DNA of 64,000 nucleotides, from positions 43,303,653 through 43,367,652 of the forward strand of contig NC_065572.1 of the NCBI RefSeq assembly GCF_937616625.2. The letters are read 5' to 3'. Numbering within the stretch: the first letter of the stretch is position 1; each line of letters opens with the position of its first letter. The stretch is from Mercurialis annua. Taxonomy: Eukaryota; Streptophyta; Magnoliopsida; Malpighiales; Euphorbiaceae. The notes beneath the pieces were generated by a model. That model saw only the letters and a list, made by a program, of their open reading frames with translations, did not search any database and was not told the DNA's origin. Shown piece by piece: positions 25,301 through 37,700 of the stretch. The translations under genes were made by a program, and so were the position numbers.

Positions 25301-27905
25301 TAAAAATGGGAAACGTTTGGATTTGTTTCGTAACGTTGTAAACGTTTGGTTTTGTTTCGTAACGTTTGTAAACGTTTGGCTTAAATTGCTAAAAAGGTGA
25401 AACGCTTGTATTTGTTTCGTAACGTTTGTAAACGTTTGGCTTAAGTCGCTAAAAAGGTGTAAAGTTTCGTTTTGTTTAGTAACGTTTGTAAATGTTTGGC
25501 TTAAATTGCTATAAAGGTGAAACGCTTGGACTTGTTTTATAATGTTTGTAAACGTTTGGCTTTGTTTAGAAATGTTTGTAAACGTTTGGCTTAAATCGCT
25601 AAAAAGGTGAAACGTTTGAATTTGCTTCATAACGTTTTAAACGTTTGGATTTGTTTGGAAACATTTCGATTTGTTTCGTAACATTTGTAAACATTTGGCT
25701 TCAATCACTAAAAATGTGAACCGTTAGGATTTGTTTCGTAACGTTTCTAAACGTTTGGCTTAAATTGCTAAACAAGTGAAACGCTTGGATTTGTTTTGTA
25801 AAGTTTGTAAACGTTTGGCTTAAATTGCTAAAAAGGTGAAACGCTTTGATTTGTTTCGTAACTTTTGTAAACATTTGGTTTAAATTGCTAAAAGGGTGAA
25901 ACGCTTGGTTTTGTTTCGTAACGTTTGTAAACGTTTGGCTTAACTTTCTAAAAATGTGAAAAGTTTGAATTTCTTTCGTAATGTTTGTAAACGTTTGGCT
26001 TAAATCGCTAAAAATGTGAAACGTTTGAATTTATTTCGTAACGTTTGTAAACGTTTGGCTTAAATCGCTAAAAAGGTGTAACATTTGGATTTGTTTCGTA
26101 ACGTTTGTAAACGTTTGGCTTAAATTGTTTAAAAGCTGAAAGGCTTGGATTTGTTTCGTAATGTTTGTTCACGCTTGGCTTAAACTGCTAAAAAGGTGAA
26201 ACGCTTTGATTGGTTTCATAACGTTTGTACACGTATGGCATAAATTGCTAAAAATGTGAAAAAAATGGATTTGTTTCGTAGCCTTTGTAAACGTTTTGCT
26301 TAAATCGCTAAAAAAGTGAAACGTTTGAATTTGTTTCATACGTTTGTAAACGTTTGGATTAAATCGCTAAAAAGTGAAATGTTTGGATTTGTTTCGTAGC
26401 GTTTGTAAATGTTTGGCTTAAATTGCTAATAAGGCGAAACGCTTGGAGTTGTTTCCTAAAGTTTATAAACGTTTTGCTTAAATTACTAATAAGGAGAAAC
26501 GATTGGATTTGTTTCGTAACGTTTGTAAACATTTGGCTTAAATTGCAAAAAATGTGAAACGCTTGGTTTTGTTTCGTAATGTTTGTAAACGTTTGGCTTA
26601 AATCGATAAAAATGGGAAAAAATGGATTTGTTACGTAACCTTTGTAAACGTTTGGCTTAAATCGTTAAAAAAGTGAAACGTTTGGATTTGTTTCATACGT
26701 TTGTAAACGTTTGGATTAAATCGCTAAAAAAGTGAAATGTTTGGATTTGTTTCGTAGCGTTTGTAAATGTTTGGCTTAAATTACTAAAAAGGAGAAACGA
26801 TTGGATTTGTTTCGTAACGTTTGTAAACATTTGGCTTAAATTGCAAAAAATGTGAAACGCTTGGTTTTGTTTCGTAATGTTTGTAAACGTTTGGCTTAAA
26901 TCGCTAAAAATGGGAAACGTTTGGATTTGTTTCGTAACGTTGTAAACTTTTGGTTTTGTTTCGTAACGTTTGTAAACGTTTGGCTTAAATTGCTAAAAAG
27001 GTGAAACGCTTGTATTTGTTTCGTAACGTTTGCAAACGTTTGGCTTAAGTCGCTAAAAGGTGTAAAGTTTCGTTTTGTTTAGTAACGTTTTTAAATGTTT
27101 GGCTTAAATTGCTATAAAGGTGAAACGCTTGGATTTGTTTTAAAATGTTTGTAAACGTTTGGCTTTGTTTAGAAATGTTTGTAAACGTTTGGCTTAAATC
27201 GCTAAAAAGGTGAAACGTTTGAATTTGCTTCATAACGTTTTAAACATTTGGATTTTTTTGGAAACATTTTGATTTGTTTCGTAACATTTGTAAACGTTTG
27301 GCTTCAATCACTAAAAATGTGAAACGTTAGGATTTGTTTCGTAACGTTTCTAAACATTTGGCTTAAATTGCTAAACAAGTGAAACGCTTGGATTTGTTTC
27401 GTAAAGTTTGTAAACGCTTGGCTTAAATTGCTAAAAAGGTGAAACGCTTTGATTTGTTTCGTAACGTTTGTAAACATTTGGTTTAAATTGCTAAAAAGGT
27501 GAAACGCTTGGTTTTGTTTCGTAACTTTGTAAACGTTTGGCTTAACTCGCTAAAAATGTGAAACGTTTGAATTTCTTTCGTAATGTTTGTAAACGTTTGG
27601 CTTAAATCGCTAAAAATGTGAAACGTTTGAATTTATTTCGTACCGTTTGTAAACGTTTGGCATAAATCGCTAAAATGGGGAAACGTTTGGATTTGTTTCG
27701 TAACGTTTGTAAACGTTTGGCTTAAATTTCTAAAAAGGTGAAATGTTTGGAATTGTTTCGTAATGTTTATTAACGTTTGACTTAAATTGATAAAAAGGTG
27801 AAACGCTTGGATTTGTTTCGTAATGTTTGTAAACGTTTTGCTTAAATCGCTAAAAAGGTGAAAGATTTGAATTTGTTTCATACGCTTGTAAACGTTTGGC
27901 TTAAA
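22327..27905. repeat. Higher-order repeat copy with extended right end
   Basis: It begins like the preceding copy and follows it at a constant 3,760-bp offset for more than 2 kb. From about 25.3 kb the short-monomer marker and its surroundings are repeated (near 25336 and 26937). The copy ends where the 776/716-bp tandem units start at 27906. Confidence 0.7.
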
Positions 27906-30900
27906 CCGCTAAAAATGTGAAATGTTTGGTTTTGTTTCGTAACGTTTGTAAACATTTGGCTTAAATTGGTAAAAAGGTGAAACGCTTGGATTTGTTTCGT
28001 TACGTTTGTAAACGTTTGGCTTAAATCACTAAAAAGGTGAAAATTTTGGATTTGTTACGTAATCTTTGTAAACGTTTGGCTTAAATCTAAAAAGGTGAAA
28101 CTTTTGGATTTGTTTCATACGTTTGTAAACGTTTGGCTTAAATCGTTAAAAAGATGAAATGTTTGGATTTGTTTCGTAACGTTTGTAAACGTTTGGCTTA
28201 AATTGCTAAAAAGGTGAAACGATTGGATTTAATTCGTAACATGTTTAAACGTTTGGCTTAAATTGCTAAAAAGGAGAAACACTTGGATTTATTTTGTAAC
28301 ATTTGTAAACGTTTGGCTTAAATTGCTAAAAATGTGAAAACTTTGGATTTGTTTCGTAAGCTTTGTAAACGTTTTCCTTAAATCGCAAAAAAGGTGAAAT
28401 GTTTGGATTTGTTTCGTAACGTTTGTTAACGCTTGGTTTAAATTGCTAAAAAAGTTAAACGCTTGGATTTTTTTCTTGACGTTTGTAAACGATTGGCAAA
28501 AATTGCTAAAAACGTGAAACCCTTGGATTTGTTTCGTAACGTTTGTAAACGTTTGGCTTAAATTTCTAAAAAGGTGAAAAATTTGGATTTGTTTCGAAAT
28601 TTTTGTAAACGTTTGGCATATATCGCTAAAAAGGTGAAACATTTGAATTTGTTTCATACGCTTGTAAACGTTTGGCTTAAACCGCTATAAATGTGAAATG
28701 TTTGGTTTTGTTTCGTAACGTTTGTAAACATTTGGCTTAAATTGGTAAAAAGGTGAAACGCTTGGATTTGTTTCGTTACGTTTTTAAACGTTTGGCTTAA
28801 ATCACTAAAAAGGTGAAAATTTTGGATTTGTTACGTAATCTTTGTAAACGTTTGGCTTAAATCTAAAAAGGTGAAACTTTTGGATTTGTTTCATACGTTT
28901 GTAAACGTTTGGCTTATATCGTTAAAAAGATGAAATGTTTGGATTTGTTTCGTAACGTTTGTAAACGTTTGGCTTAAATTGCTAAAAAGGTGAAACGATT
29001 GGATTTATTTCGTAACGTGTGTAAACGTTTGGCTTAAATTGCTAAAAATGTGAAAACTTTGGATTTGTTTCGTAAGCTTTGTAAACGTTTTCCTTAAATC
29101 GCAAAAAAGGTGAAATGTTTGGATTTGTTTCGTAACGTTTGTTAACGCTTGGTTTAAATTGCTAAAAAAGTTAAACGCTTGGATTTTTTTCTTGACGTTT
29201 GTAAACGATTGGCAAAAATTGCTAAAAAGGTGAAACCCTTGGATTTGTTTCGTAACGTTTGTAAACGTTTGGCTTAAATTTCTAAAAAGGTGAAAAATTT
29301 GGATTTGTTTCGAAATTTTTGTAAACGTTTGGCATATATCGCTAAAAAGGTGAAACATTTGAATTTGTTTCATACGCTTGTAAACGTTTGGCTTAAACCG
29401 CTATAAATGTGAAATGTTTGGTTTTGTTTCGTAACGTTTGTAAACATTTGGCTTAAATTGGTAAAAAGGTGAAACGCTTGGATTTGTTTCGTTACGTTTT
29501 TAAACGTTTGGCTTAAATCACTAAAAAGGTGAAAATTTTGGATTTGTTACGTAATCTTTGTAAACGTTTGGCTTAAATCTAAAAAGGTGAAACTTTTGGA
29601 TTTGTTTCATACGTTTGTAAACGTTTGGCTTATATCGTTAAAAAGATGAAATGTTTGGATTTGTTTCGTAACGTTTGTAAACGTTTGGCTTAAATTGCTA
29701 AAAAGGTGAAACGATTGGATTTATTTCGTAACGTGTGTAAACGTTTGGCTTAAATTGCTAAAAAGGAGAAACACTTGGATTTATTTCGTAACATTTGTAA
29801 ACGTTTGGCTTAAATTGCTAAAAATGTGAAAACTTTGGATTTGTTTCGTAACCTTTGTAAACGTTTTCCTTAAATCGCAAAAAAGGTGAAATGTTTGGAT
29901 TTGTTTCGTAACGTTTGTTAACGCTTGGTTTAAATTGCTAAAAAAGTTAAACGCTTGGATTTTTTTCTTGACGTTTGTAAACGATTGGCAAAAATTGCTA
30001 AAAAGGTGAAACCCTTGGATTTGTTTCGTAACGTTTGTAAACGTTTGGCTTAAATTTCTAAAAAGGTGAAAAATTTGGATTTGTTTCTAAATTTTTGTAA
30101 ACGTTTGGCATATATCGCTAAAAAGGTGAAACATTTGAATTTGTTTCATACGCTTGTAAACGTTTGGCTTAAACCGCTATAAATGTGAAATGTTTGGTTT
30201 TGTTTCGTAACGTTTGTAAACGTTTGGCTTAAATTGGTAAAAAGGGGAAACGCTTGGATTTGTTTCGTAACGTTTGTTAACGTTTGATTTAAATGGCTAA
30301 AAAGGTGAAACGCTTGGATTTTTTTCATATTGTTTGCAAACGTTTGGCTTAAATCGCTAAAAAGGTGAAACTTTTGGATTTATTTCGTAATGTTTGTAAA
30401 CGTTTGGCTTAAATTGCTAAATAGGGGAAATGTTTGGATTTGTTTCGTAACGTTTGTAAACATTTGGCTTAAATTGCTAAAAAGGTGAAACGATTGGATT
30501 TATTTCGTAACGTGTGTAAACGTTTGGCTTAAATTGCTAAAAAGGAGAAACACTTGGATTTATTTCGTAACATTTGTAAACGTTTGGCTTAAATTGCTAA
30601 AAATGTGAAAACTTTGGATTTGTTTCGTAACCTTTGTAAACGTTTTCCTTAAATCGCAAAAAAGGTGAAATGTTTGGATTAGTTTCGTAACGTTTGTTAA
30701 CGCTTGGTTTAAATTGCTAAAAAAGTTAAACGCTTGGATTTTTTTCTTGACGTTTGTAAACGATTGGCAAAAATTGCTAAAAAGGTGAAACCCTTGGATT
30801 TGTTTCGTAACGTTTGTAAACGTTTGGCTTAAATTTCTAAAAAGGTGAAAAATTTGGATTTGTTTCGAAATTTTTGTAAACGTTTGGCATATATCGCTAA

Positions 30901-30949
30901 AAAGGTGAAACATTTGGATTTGTTTCATACGTTTGTAAACGTTTGGCTT
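27906..30949. repeat. Tandem 776/716/776-bp satellite units
   Basis: The landmark CCGCT-A/T-AAATGTGAAATG recurs at 27906, 28682, 29398 and 30174, giving spacings of 776, 716 and 776 bp. The short unit differs by exactly 60 bp: the monomer with GGAGAAACAC seen near 28271 is absent near 29041. The last copy diverges after about 30.2 kb and then rejoins the pattern near 30.5-30.9 kb. Confidence 0.85.
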
Positions 30950-31940
30950 AAATCGCTAAAAAAGTGAAATGTTTAGATTTGTTTCGTAACGTTTGTAAAC
31001 GTTTGGCTTAAATTGCTAAAAAGGGGAAACGCTTGGATTTGTTTCGTAACGTTTATTAACGTTTGATTTAAATGGCTAAAAAGGTGAAACGCTTGGATTT
31101 TTTTCATATTGTTTGCAAACGTTTTGCTTAAATCGCTAAAAAGGTGAAACGTTTGGATTTATTTCGTAATGTTTGTAAACGTTTGGCTTAAATTGCTAAA
31201 TAGGGGAAACGTTTGGATTTGTTTCGTAATGTTTGTAAACATTTGGCTTAAATCGCTAAAAAGGTGAAACATTTGGATTTGTTTCGTAACGTTTGTTAAC
31301 GTTTGGTTAAAATTGCTAAAAAGGTTAAACGCTTGCATTTTTTATCTTGACGTTTGTAAACGTTTGGCATAAATTGCTAAAAAGGTGAAATCCTTGGATT
31401 TGCTTCGTAACGTTTATAAACGTTTGGCTTAAATTGCTAAAAAGGTAAAAAAATTGGATTTGTTTCGAAACCTTTATAAACGTTTGGCTTATATCGCTAA
31501 AAAGGTGAAACATTTGGATTTGTTTCATATGTTTGTATACGTTTGGCTTAAATCACTAAAAAGGTGAAATGTTTGGATTTGTTTCGCAACGTTTGTAAAT
31601 TTTTGGCTTAAATTTCTAAAAAGGTGAAACGCTTGGATTTATTTCGTAGCGTTTATTAACGTTTGACTTAAATTGCTAAAAAGGTGAAACACTTGGATTT
31701 GTTTCGTAATGTTTGTAAACGTTTTGCTTAAATTGCTAAAAAGGTGAAACGTTTGGATTTGTTTCATACGCTTGTAAACGTTTGGCTTAAACCGCTAAAA
31801 AGGTGAAATATTTGGATATGTTTCGTAACATTTGTAAACGTTTGGCTTAAATTGCTAAAAAGGTGAAACGCTTGAATTTGTTTCATAACGTTTGTAAACG
31901 TTTGGCTTAAATTGCTAACAAGGTGAAAAATTTGGATTTG

Positions 31941-31945
31941 TTTCG
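31941..31945. other. Target site duplication TTTCG, left of solo LTR
   Basis: The last five satellite bases before TGTCACGACC are TTTCG, repeated at 34786-34790 directly after the element. Removing the element and one TTTCG restores an uninterrupted satellite monomer. Confidence 0.93.
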
Positions 31946-32420
31946 TGTCACGACCCAAATCATTGAGCCGAGACCGGCGCTAGGGAATGGGAGTGGTAGC
32001 TCCGAAACCCGTAGCAAGCCTAAAACCACTATTAATTTTTCGCATTTAAAATTATAATATCATATTTAAACCTTTTTAGAAAACTCTTTTACATAATATA
32101 ATTGTAGATATTAAAATATCATATTACAGTTTACATTCAAAACTAACTATTTGAAATCCAAATGTCTATCTAATACTGACATCTACTGACTACTGCAGCT
32201 CTAGGAACTCATGCTTGTGCAAGTACAATGACTTCTAGCACAATGGAGATGGTTTGTCTGATCCGACTCTGCTTACCTGCAAACATCAGAGTGAGGGGTC
32301 AGTATTTGGGAAAATACTGAGTGAGTTTGCAAGTTACTTATAGTATTATTAAAATATAGCGTTACACGCTGAATACATATATAAATTTATGATATAAGCA
32401 AACATTATTAATTTTAAAAG

Positions 32421-32600
32421 TGTGAGTCCAACTCACTAGATACGGGGACTTCCAGACTACACCGTAGCCGAGTGCTCACTCGTATCAAAATTATAAAGTG
32501 TGAGTCAAACTCACTGGTGGCCCAGCCACTGGTGGGCCCAGCCCACTAGATACGGGGACTTCCAGGCTACACCGTAGCCGAGTTCACTCTCGTATCGAAT
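32421..32600. repeat. Imperfect tandem duplication within the solo LTR
   Basis: Two copies starting TGTGAGTC at 32421 and 32499 share a core reading ACTAGATACGGGGACTTCCA and continue to CCGTAGCCGAG. The second copy carries about 30 extra bases rich in GGCCCAGCC-type repeats. Confidence 0.85.
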
Positions 32601-33295
32601 TCATATCATATCATACATAAACATATTTTAATTCTTAATCATAAAGTCAGATACTCTAGACTGACTCACCAATGATCATGCAGCCTATTGACACCCAATA
32701 GGTAGTTGGTCTCTTCGGACCGCACATTAGACACTTATCTCCAAAACAACAAGTACAACAACATTCATATAATCAAATCTATTAAAGAAAACAGCTCATA
32801 CGAGCAAGTCATATAGATACGAGATATTTAATAACAATACTCATAGTATAAGAAAATAACTTTCATAACAATAATACGCGAAAGTAAATTGCCACTCACA
32901 GTGACCGCTATTCCTTATATCCGAACGTAAGCTCCAGGAGACTGGTCCGTCAATCCTCGTCGAGCTTCTTGGTTCGTCATACTCGTAGCTCGATAGTCCT
33001 TCACATCTATCATAGGATTCTATCGTTAAAGCATATACTTAGAGAATCCTATTCTTAAAACCTGCACTAGATACTTAACACGACAAAAGCACGAAACATA
33101 ACCGCAGTGCTCCAAACGTATCTTTCTATGTAGATATCTATTCATATCTTGATTACTTATCATGCTAATGTTCATTGCTATAATGTCTTATTGATATTCA
33201 TTTTAAGACATTAGTCAGAGTTCTACACCCGTATCATGTCATCGGAAGCCAATTTTCGCTCCCGAAAGTCCCCCGGAGGTTCCGGTCAAGGTGGG

Positions 33296-33443
33296 GCACG
33301 TCGTGCTAGCTTGGCACGTCGTGCCCTTCAATTTTCATGAAGGGAACGTCGTGCCCTTCCTTGTGCACGTCGTGCACCCCTGGTGGTGCACGTCGTGCAC
33401 CCTTGTGGTGCACGTCGTGCACTTCTGGTAGTGCACGTCGTGC
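33296..33443. repeat. Cluster of GCACGTCGTGC near-palindromes in the solo LTR
   Basis: Six exact copies and one variant (starting AACG) of the 11-mer GCACGTCGTGC lie in 148 bp. Two more GCACGTCGTG copies occur at 33799 and 33819. Each is symmetric around its central base and contains the ACGT core bound by plant bZIP/bHLH factors in other settings; binding here is speculation. The cluster is far richer in CpG than the flanking AT-rich LTR. Confidence 0.85.
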
Positions 33444-34215
33444 CCACTTCGGGTACGATGTTTCCGACGTGCTCTAGACCATTTCTGAGGCCCCAAATCA
33501 TCCAAAACTCATACCAAGTCGCATCTAACTCATATAAACACTTAACTTATCACTTTACACCTCAAACGTATCAAGAGTAACTCGATTTACATCCGAACGA
33601 TTCAAACGTAACTTTTCAAACGAAACAGCCACTAACTCAGCAAATTTCACCATCAAAACGAAACTCATACCTTGATTTGAGGCTGTAAAATGATATAGGA
33701 TCCTTTCCTTGTTCCGTGTCCGCGAGAATCGCTCAATTCCGAGTCCGAACGAATGAGTTATGTCGATTTTAATTTTGATCGCGTCGCGAAACTATGTCGC
33801 ACGTCGTGAGATATAGTCGCACGTCGTGCGACACCCCTAAACAGGTCCAAACATCATCTCGACATGCTCCCGACATCCCTAACTCATTCCGACATGGTTC
33901 TACATCAATATAACACAATATTCAACTCAATAATCATCAAAAACGTCAAAACCGACGTGGTTACGGTTGATACGATTCAATCGCAACAAAACAGCCTATA
34001 TATCTTCCATTTCAGCAACAAAAACCTGAAAGTTACCTTGCTTAAAAGCTTGAGGAAGATAGAGGGTCGAATTCTCGATCCAACGGCGCGAGAATCACTC
34101 GATTCGGACGAGAAACGGCGAAACGGCGGCGGATCGAATCGATCGTCACATTTCTTCATTTCCTTCATTTGATTCTTTTTTTCTTCTTCTGGACTCTTCA
34201 TTTCTCTTCTTAATT

Positions 34216-34223
34216 CTTATATA
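34216..34223 (-). promoter_or_regulatory. Candidate TATA box of the solo LTR (TATATAAG)
   Basis: On the minus strand, the inferred sense of the LTR, TATATAAG sits about 560 bp from the U3 end. Position and sequence fit an LTR core promoter; there is no evidence that it is used. A competing plus-strand TATATAAAT lies near 32383. Confidence 0.4.
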
Positions 34224-34785
34224 CATATTGGTAAAAAGGTCATTTTGATCCCTCACTTCTTTAACTCAAACCATTTCTCTTTTAAACTTCCTAATTTAAC
34301 CAAATGGTTAAATTATCCTTTTAACTCAACTTTATACGTATTATTTATATCCAAATAAATAATACTATCCCAAAATTATTATTTCCGTCAATAGTCTTTT
34401 AACTACTATACCCGAGGCTTAATTGGCTAATTTACATTTTAGCCTTTGAAACTTTTCAAAAGTTACAATTTAGCCCAAACGCATCCGCGTCCAAATTTTA
34501 AAAGGTCTCCGATTGACCCGAAACTTTTACCACATATACTATAAAACATTTCGCGGATCTTGGCGAAATAATTTCCATTTTAAATCGTAGTGGCTAAATT
34601 ACCACTTTAGTCCCTGTACCTTATTTCGAGCTTTTCTTGACATTTTTCCTTCTAATTCCAATTCTAACTTTAGAATTGAAATATAGTATTAAGTTTCTCG
34701 AAAATTATTTCCAATATCGCCACCCTGGCGAAACAGGACTGGACACGTAGTCCAATTAAATACTTCAATATTTTGGGGTATTACA

Positions 34786-34790
34786 TTTCG
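34786..34790. other. Target site duplication TTTCG, right of solo LTR
   Basis: Identical to 31941-31945. The satellite resumes in correct monomer register after it. Confidence 0.93.
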
Positions 34791-37700
34791 TAATCTATGT
34801 AAACGTTTGGCTTAAATTACTAAAAAGGTGAAAGTTTTGGATTTGTTTCACACGTTTCTAAACGTATGGCTTAAATCGTTAAAAAGATGAAATTTTTGGG
34901 TTTGTTTCGTAACGTTTGTAAATGTTTGGCTTAAATTGCTAAAAAGGAGAAACACTTGGAATTGTTTCGTAACGTTTGTAAACGTTTGGCTTAAATTGCT
35001 AAAAATGTGAAAACTTTGGATTTGTTTCGTAACCTTTGTAAACGTTTTCCTTAAATCGCAAAAAAGGAGAAACGTTTGGATCTGTTTCATACGTTTGTAA
35101 ACGTTTGGCTTAAATCGCTAAAAAGGGGAAATGTTTGGATTTGTTTCGTAACGTTTATGAACGTTTGGCTTAAATTGCTAAAAATGCAAAACACTTGGAT
35201 TTGTTACGTAATGTTTATAAACGTTTGGCTTAAATTTCTAAACAGGAGAAACGCTTGGATTTGTTTCGTAATATTTGTAAACGTTTGGCTTAAATTGCTA
35301 AAAAGGTGAAACGCATGGTTTTGTTATGATTGTAAACGTTTGGCTTAAATTGCTAAAAATGCGAAACGTTTTGATTTATTTCATAATGTTGTACACGTTT
35401 TGTTTTGTTTCATAACGTTTGTAAATGTTTGGCTTAAATTGCTAAAAAGGTGAAACGTTTGGATTTGTTCCATAACGTTAGTAAACGTTTTCTTAAATTG
35501 CTAAAAAAGTGAAAAATTTGGATTTGTTTCGTATCCTTTGTAAAAGTTTAGCTTAAATTGTTAAAAAGGTGAAACGTTTGGATTTGTTTCATACATTTGT
35601 AAACGTTTGGCTTAAATCGCTAAAAAGGTGAAATGTTTGGATTTGTTTCGTAACGTTTGTAAACGTTTGGCTTAAATCTATAAAAAGGAGAAACGTTTGG
35701 ATTTTTTTCGTAACGTTTGTTAACGTTTGACTTAAATCGCTAAAAAGGTTAAAAGCTTGGATTTATTTTGTAATGTTTGTAAACATTTGGCTTAAATCGC
35801 TAAAAAGGTGAAATGCTTGGATTTGTTTCATAACATTTGTAAACATTTGGCTTAAATAGCTAAAAAGGTGAAATGTTTCGATTTGTTTCGTAACGCTTTT
35901 TAACGTTTGGCTTATATTACTAAAAAGATGAAACGCTTGAATTTGTTTCGTAACGTTTGCAAACGTTTGGCATAAATCGCTAAAAAGGTGAAACGCCTTG
36001 ATTTGTTTCGTAACCTTTGCAAACATTTGGCTTAAATCGCTAAAAAGGGGATACATTTGGATTTGTTTCGTAGCGTTTGTAAGCGTTTGGCTTAACTTGT
36101 TAAAAATGTAACAATTTTGGATTTGTTTCGTAACCTTTGTAAAGGTTTGACTTAAATCGCTAAAAAGACAAAACGTTTTGATTCGTTTCATACGCTTGTA
36201 AACGTTTGGCTTGTAAACGTTTGGCTTCAATTGCTAACAAAGGTAAAAAATTTAGATTTGTTTCGTAACCTTTGTAAACGTTTGGCTTAAATCACTAAAA
36301 AGGTGAAATGTTTGAATTTGTTTCGTAATGTTTGTTAACATTTGTCTTAAATCGCTAAAAAGGTGAAACGCTTGGATTTATTTCGTAATGTTGGTAAACG
36401 TTTGGCTTAAATTGCTAAAAAGGTGAAATGCTTGGATTTGTTTCGTAGCGTTTGTACACGTTTGGATTAAATCGCTAAAAAGGTGAAACGTTTTGAATTA
36501 TTTCGTAACGTTTGTTAACGTTTGGCTTAAATTGTTAAAAAGGTGAAACGCTTGGATTCGTTTCGTAACGTTTGTAAAAGTTTGGCATAAATAGCTAAAA
36601 AGGTGAAACGCTTGGATTTGTTTCATAACGTTTGTAAACGTTTGGCTTAAATCGCTAAAAAGGTGAAACGTTTGGATTTGTTTCCTAACGTTTGTAAACG
36701 TTTGGCTTAAATCGCTAAAAAGGTGTAACATTTGGATTTGTTTTGTAACGTTTGTAAACGTTTGGCTTAAATTTCTAAAACGCTGAAAGGCTTGGATTTG
36801 TTTCGTAACATTTGTACACGCTTGGCTTAAACTGCTAAAAAGGTGAAACGCTTTGATTGGTTTCGTAACGTTTGTAAACGTTTGGCATAAATTGCTCAAA
36901 ATGTGAAAAAATTGGATTTGTTTCGTAAACGTTTGGCTTAAATCGCTAAAAAAGTAAAACATTTGGATTTGTTGCATATGTTTGTAAACGTTTGGATTAA
37001 ATCGCTAAAAATGTGAAATGTTTGGATTTGTTTCGTAGCGTTTGTAAACGTTTGTCTTAAATTGCTAAAAAAGGCGAAACGCTTGGAGTTGTTTCATAAC
37101 ATTTATAAACATTTTGCTTAAATTACTAAAAAGGAGTAACGATTGGATTTGTTTCATAACGTTTGTAAACGTTTGGCTTAAATTGGAAAAAAGGTGAAAC
37201 GCTTGGTTTTGTTTCGTAATGTTTGTAAACTTTTGGCTTAATTCGCTAAAAATGGGAAACGTTTGGATTTGTTTCGTAAAGTTGTAAACGTTTGGTTTTG
37301 TTTCGTAACGTTTGTAAATGTTTGGCATAAATTGCTAAAAAGGTGAAACGCTTGGATTTGGTTTGTAATGTTTGTAAACTTTTGGCTTAAGTCGCTAAAA
37401 GGTGTAACGTTTGATTTTGTTTAATAACGTTTGTAAACGTTTGGCTTAAATTGCTATAAAGGTGAAACGGTTGGATTTGTTTTGTAATGTTTGTAAACGT
37501 TTGGCTTAAATCGCTAAAAAGGTGAAACATTTGAATTTGTTTCATAACGTTTTATACGTTATGATTTGTTTCGAAACATTTCGATTTGTTTCGTAACATT
37601 GGTAAACGTTTGGCTTCAATCACTAAAAATGTGAAACGTTAGGATTTGTTTCGTAACGATTCTAAACGTTTGGCTTAAATTGCTAAACAGGTGAAACACT

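Larger units (their letters stand above)
1..31945. repeat. 60-bp tandem satellite, homogenised block with higher-order repeats
   Basis: Continuous head-to-tail copies of a 60-bp monomer; 20941-21000 matches my by-eye consensus. The monomer is AT-rich, has five CpGs and carries three AACGTTTG boxes, in that copy at 20953, 20973 and 20983. Neighbouring monomers differ substantially, but blocks several kb apart are nearly identical, which is the signature of a higher-order repeat. Shorter units of 50, about 30 and 20 bp are interspersed. One minus-strand frame is stop-free in the consensus and gives a 20-residue periodic translation beginning KQIQTFHLFS; 50- and 59-bp units and stops interrupt it often, so I do not call it coding. 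No transposable element interrupts this block. Confidence 0.97.
31946..34785 (-). mobile_element. Solo LTR of a Ty3/gypsy-type retrotransposon (2,840 bp)
   Basis: A 2,840-bp non-satellite island bounded by TG...CA, with perfect 5-bp target duplications and no internal coding region, primer site or second LTR. The ends are TGTCACGACCC and GGGGTATTACA. Read on the minus strand it starts TGTAATACCCC and ends GGGTCGTGACA, which I recognise as the usual ends of long LTRs of plant Del/Tekay-like gypsy elements; the lineage is an inference from termini and length. A solo LTR is the product of recombination between the two LTRs of one element. On the minus strand a TATA-like TATATAAG lies at 34216-34223, which fits U3 on the right. 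Short open frames inside (for example 33864-34172) resemble no domain and are not annotated. Confidence 0.9.

Noticed and set aside
1..31945. CRISPR-like regular repeats
   Set aside because: Periodicity is strict, but there are no unique spacers: the whole 60 bp is the repeat. The context is a plant genome with retrotransposons.
32380..32395. Plus-strand TATATAAAT as promoter of the solo LTR
   Set aside because: The LTR termini point to minus-strand sense, so this AT-rich match is more likely fortuitous.
33864..34172. Open frames inside the solo LTR (33383-33580, 33864-34172, 33977-34201)
   Set aside because: They overlap on both strands, match no domain I recognise and lie within a non-coding LTR; one is a by-product of the GCACGTCGTGC repeats.
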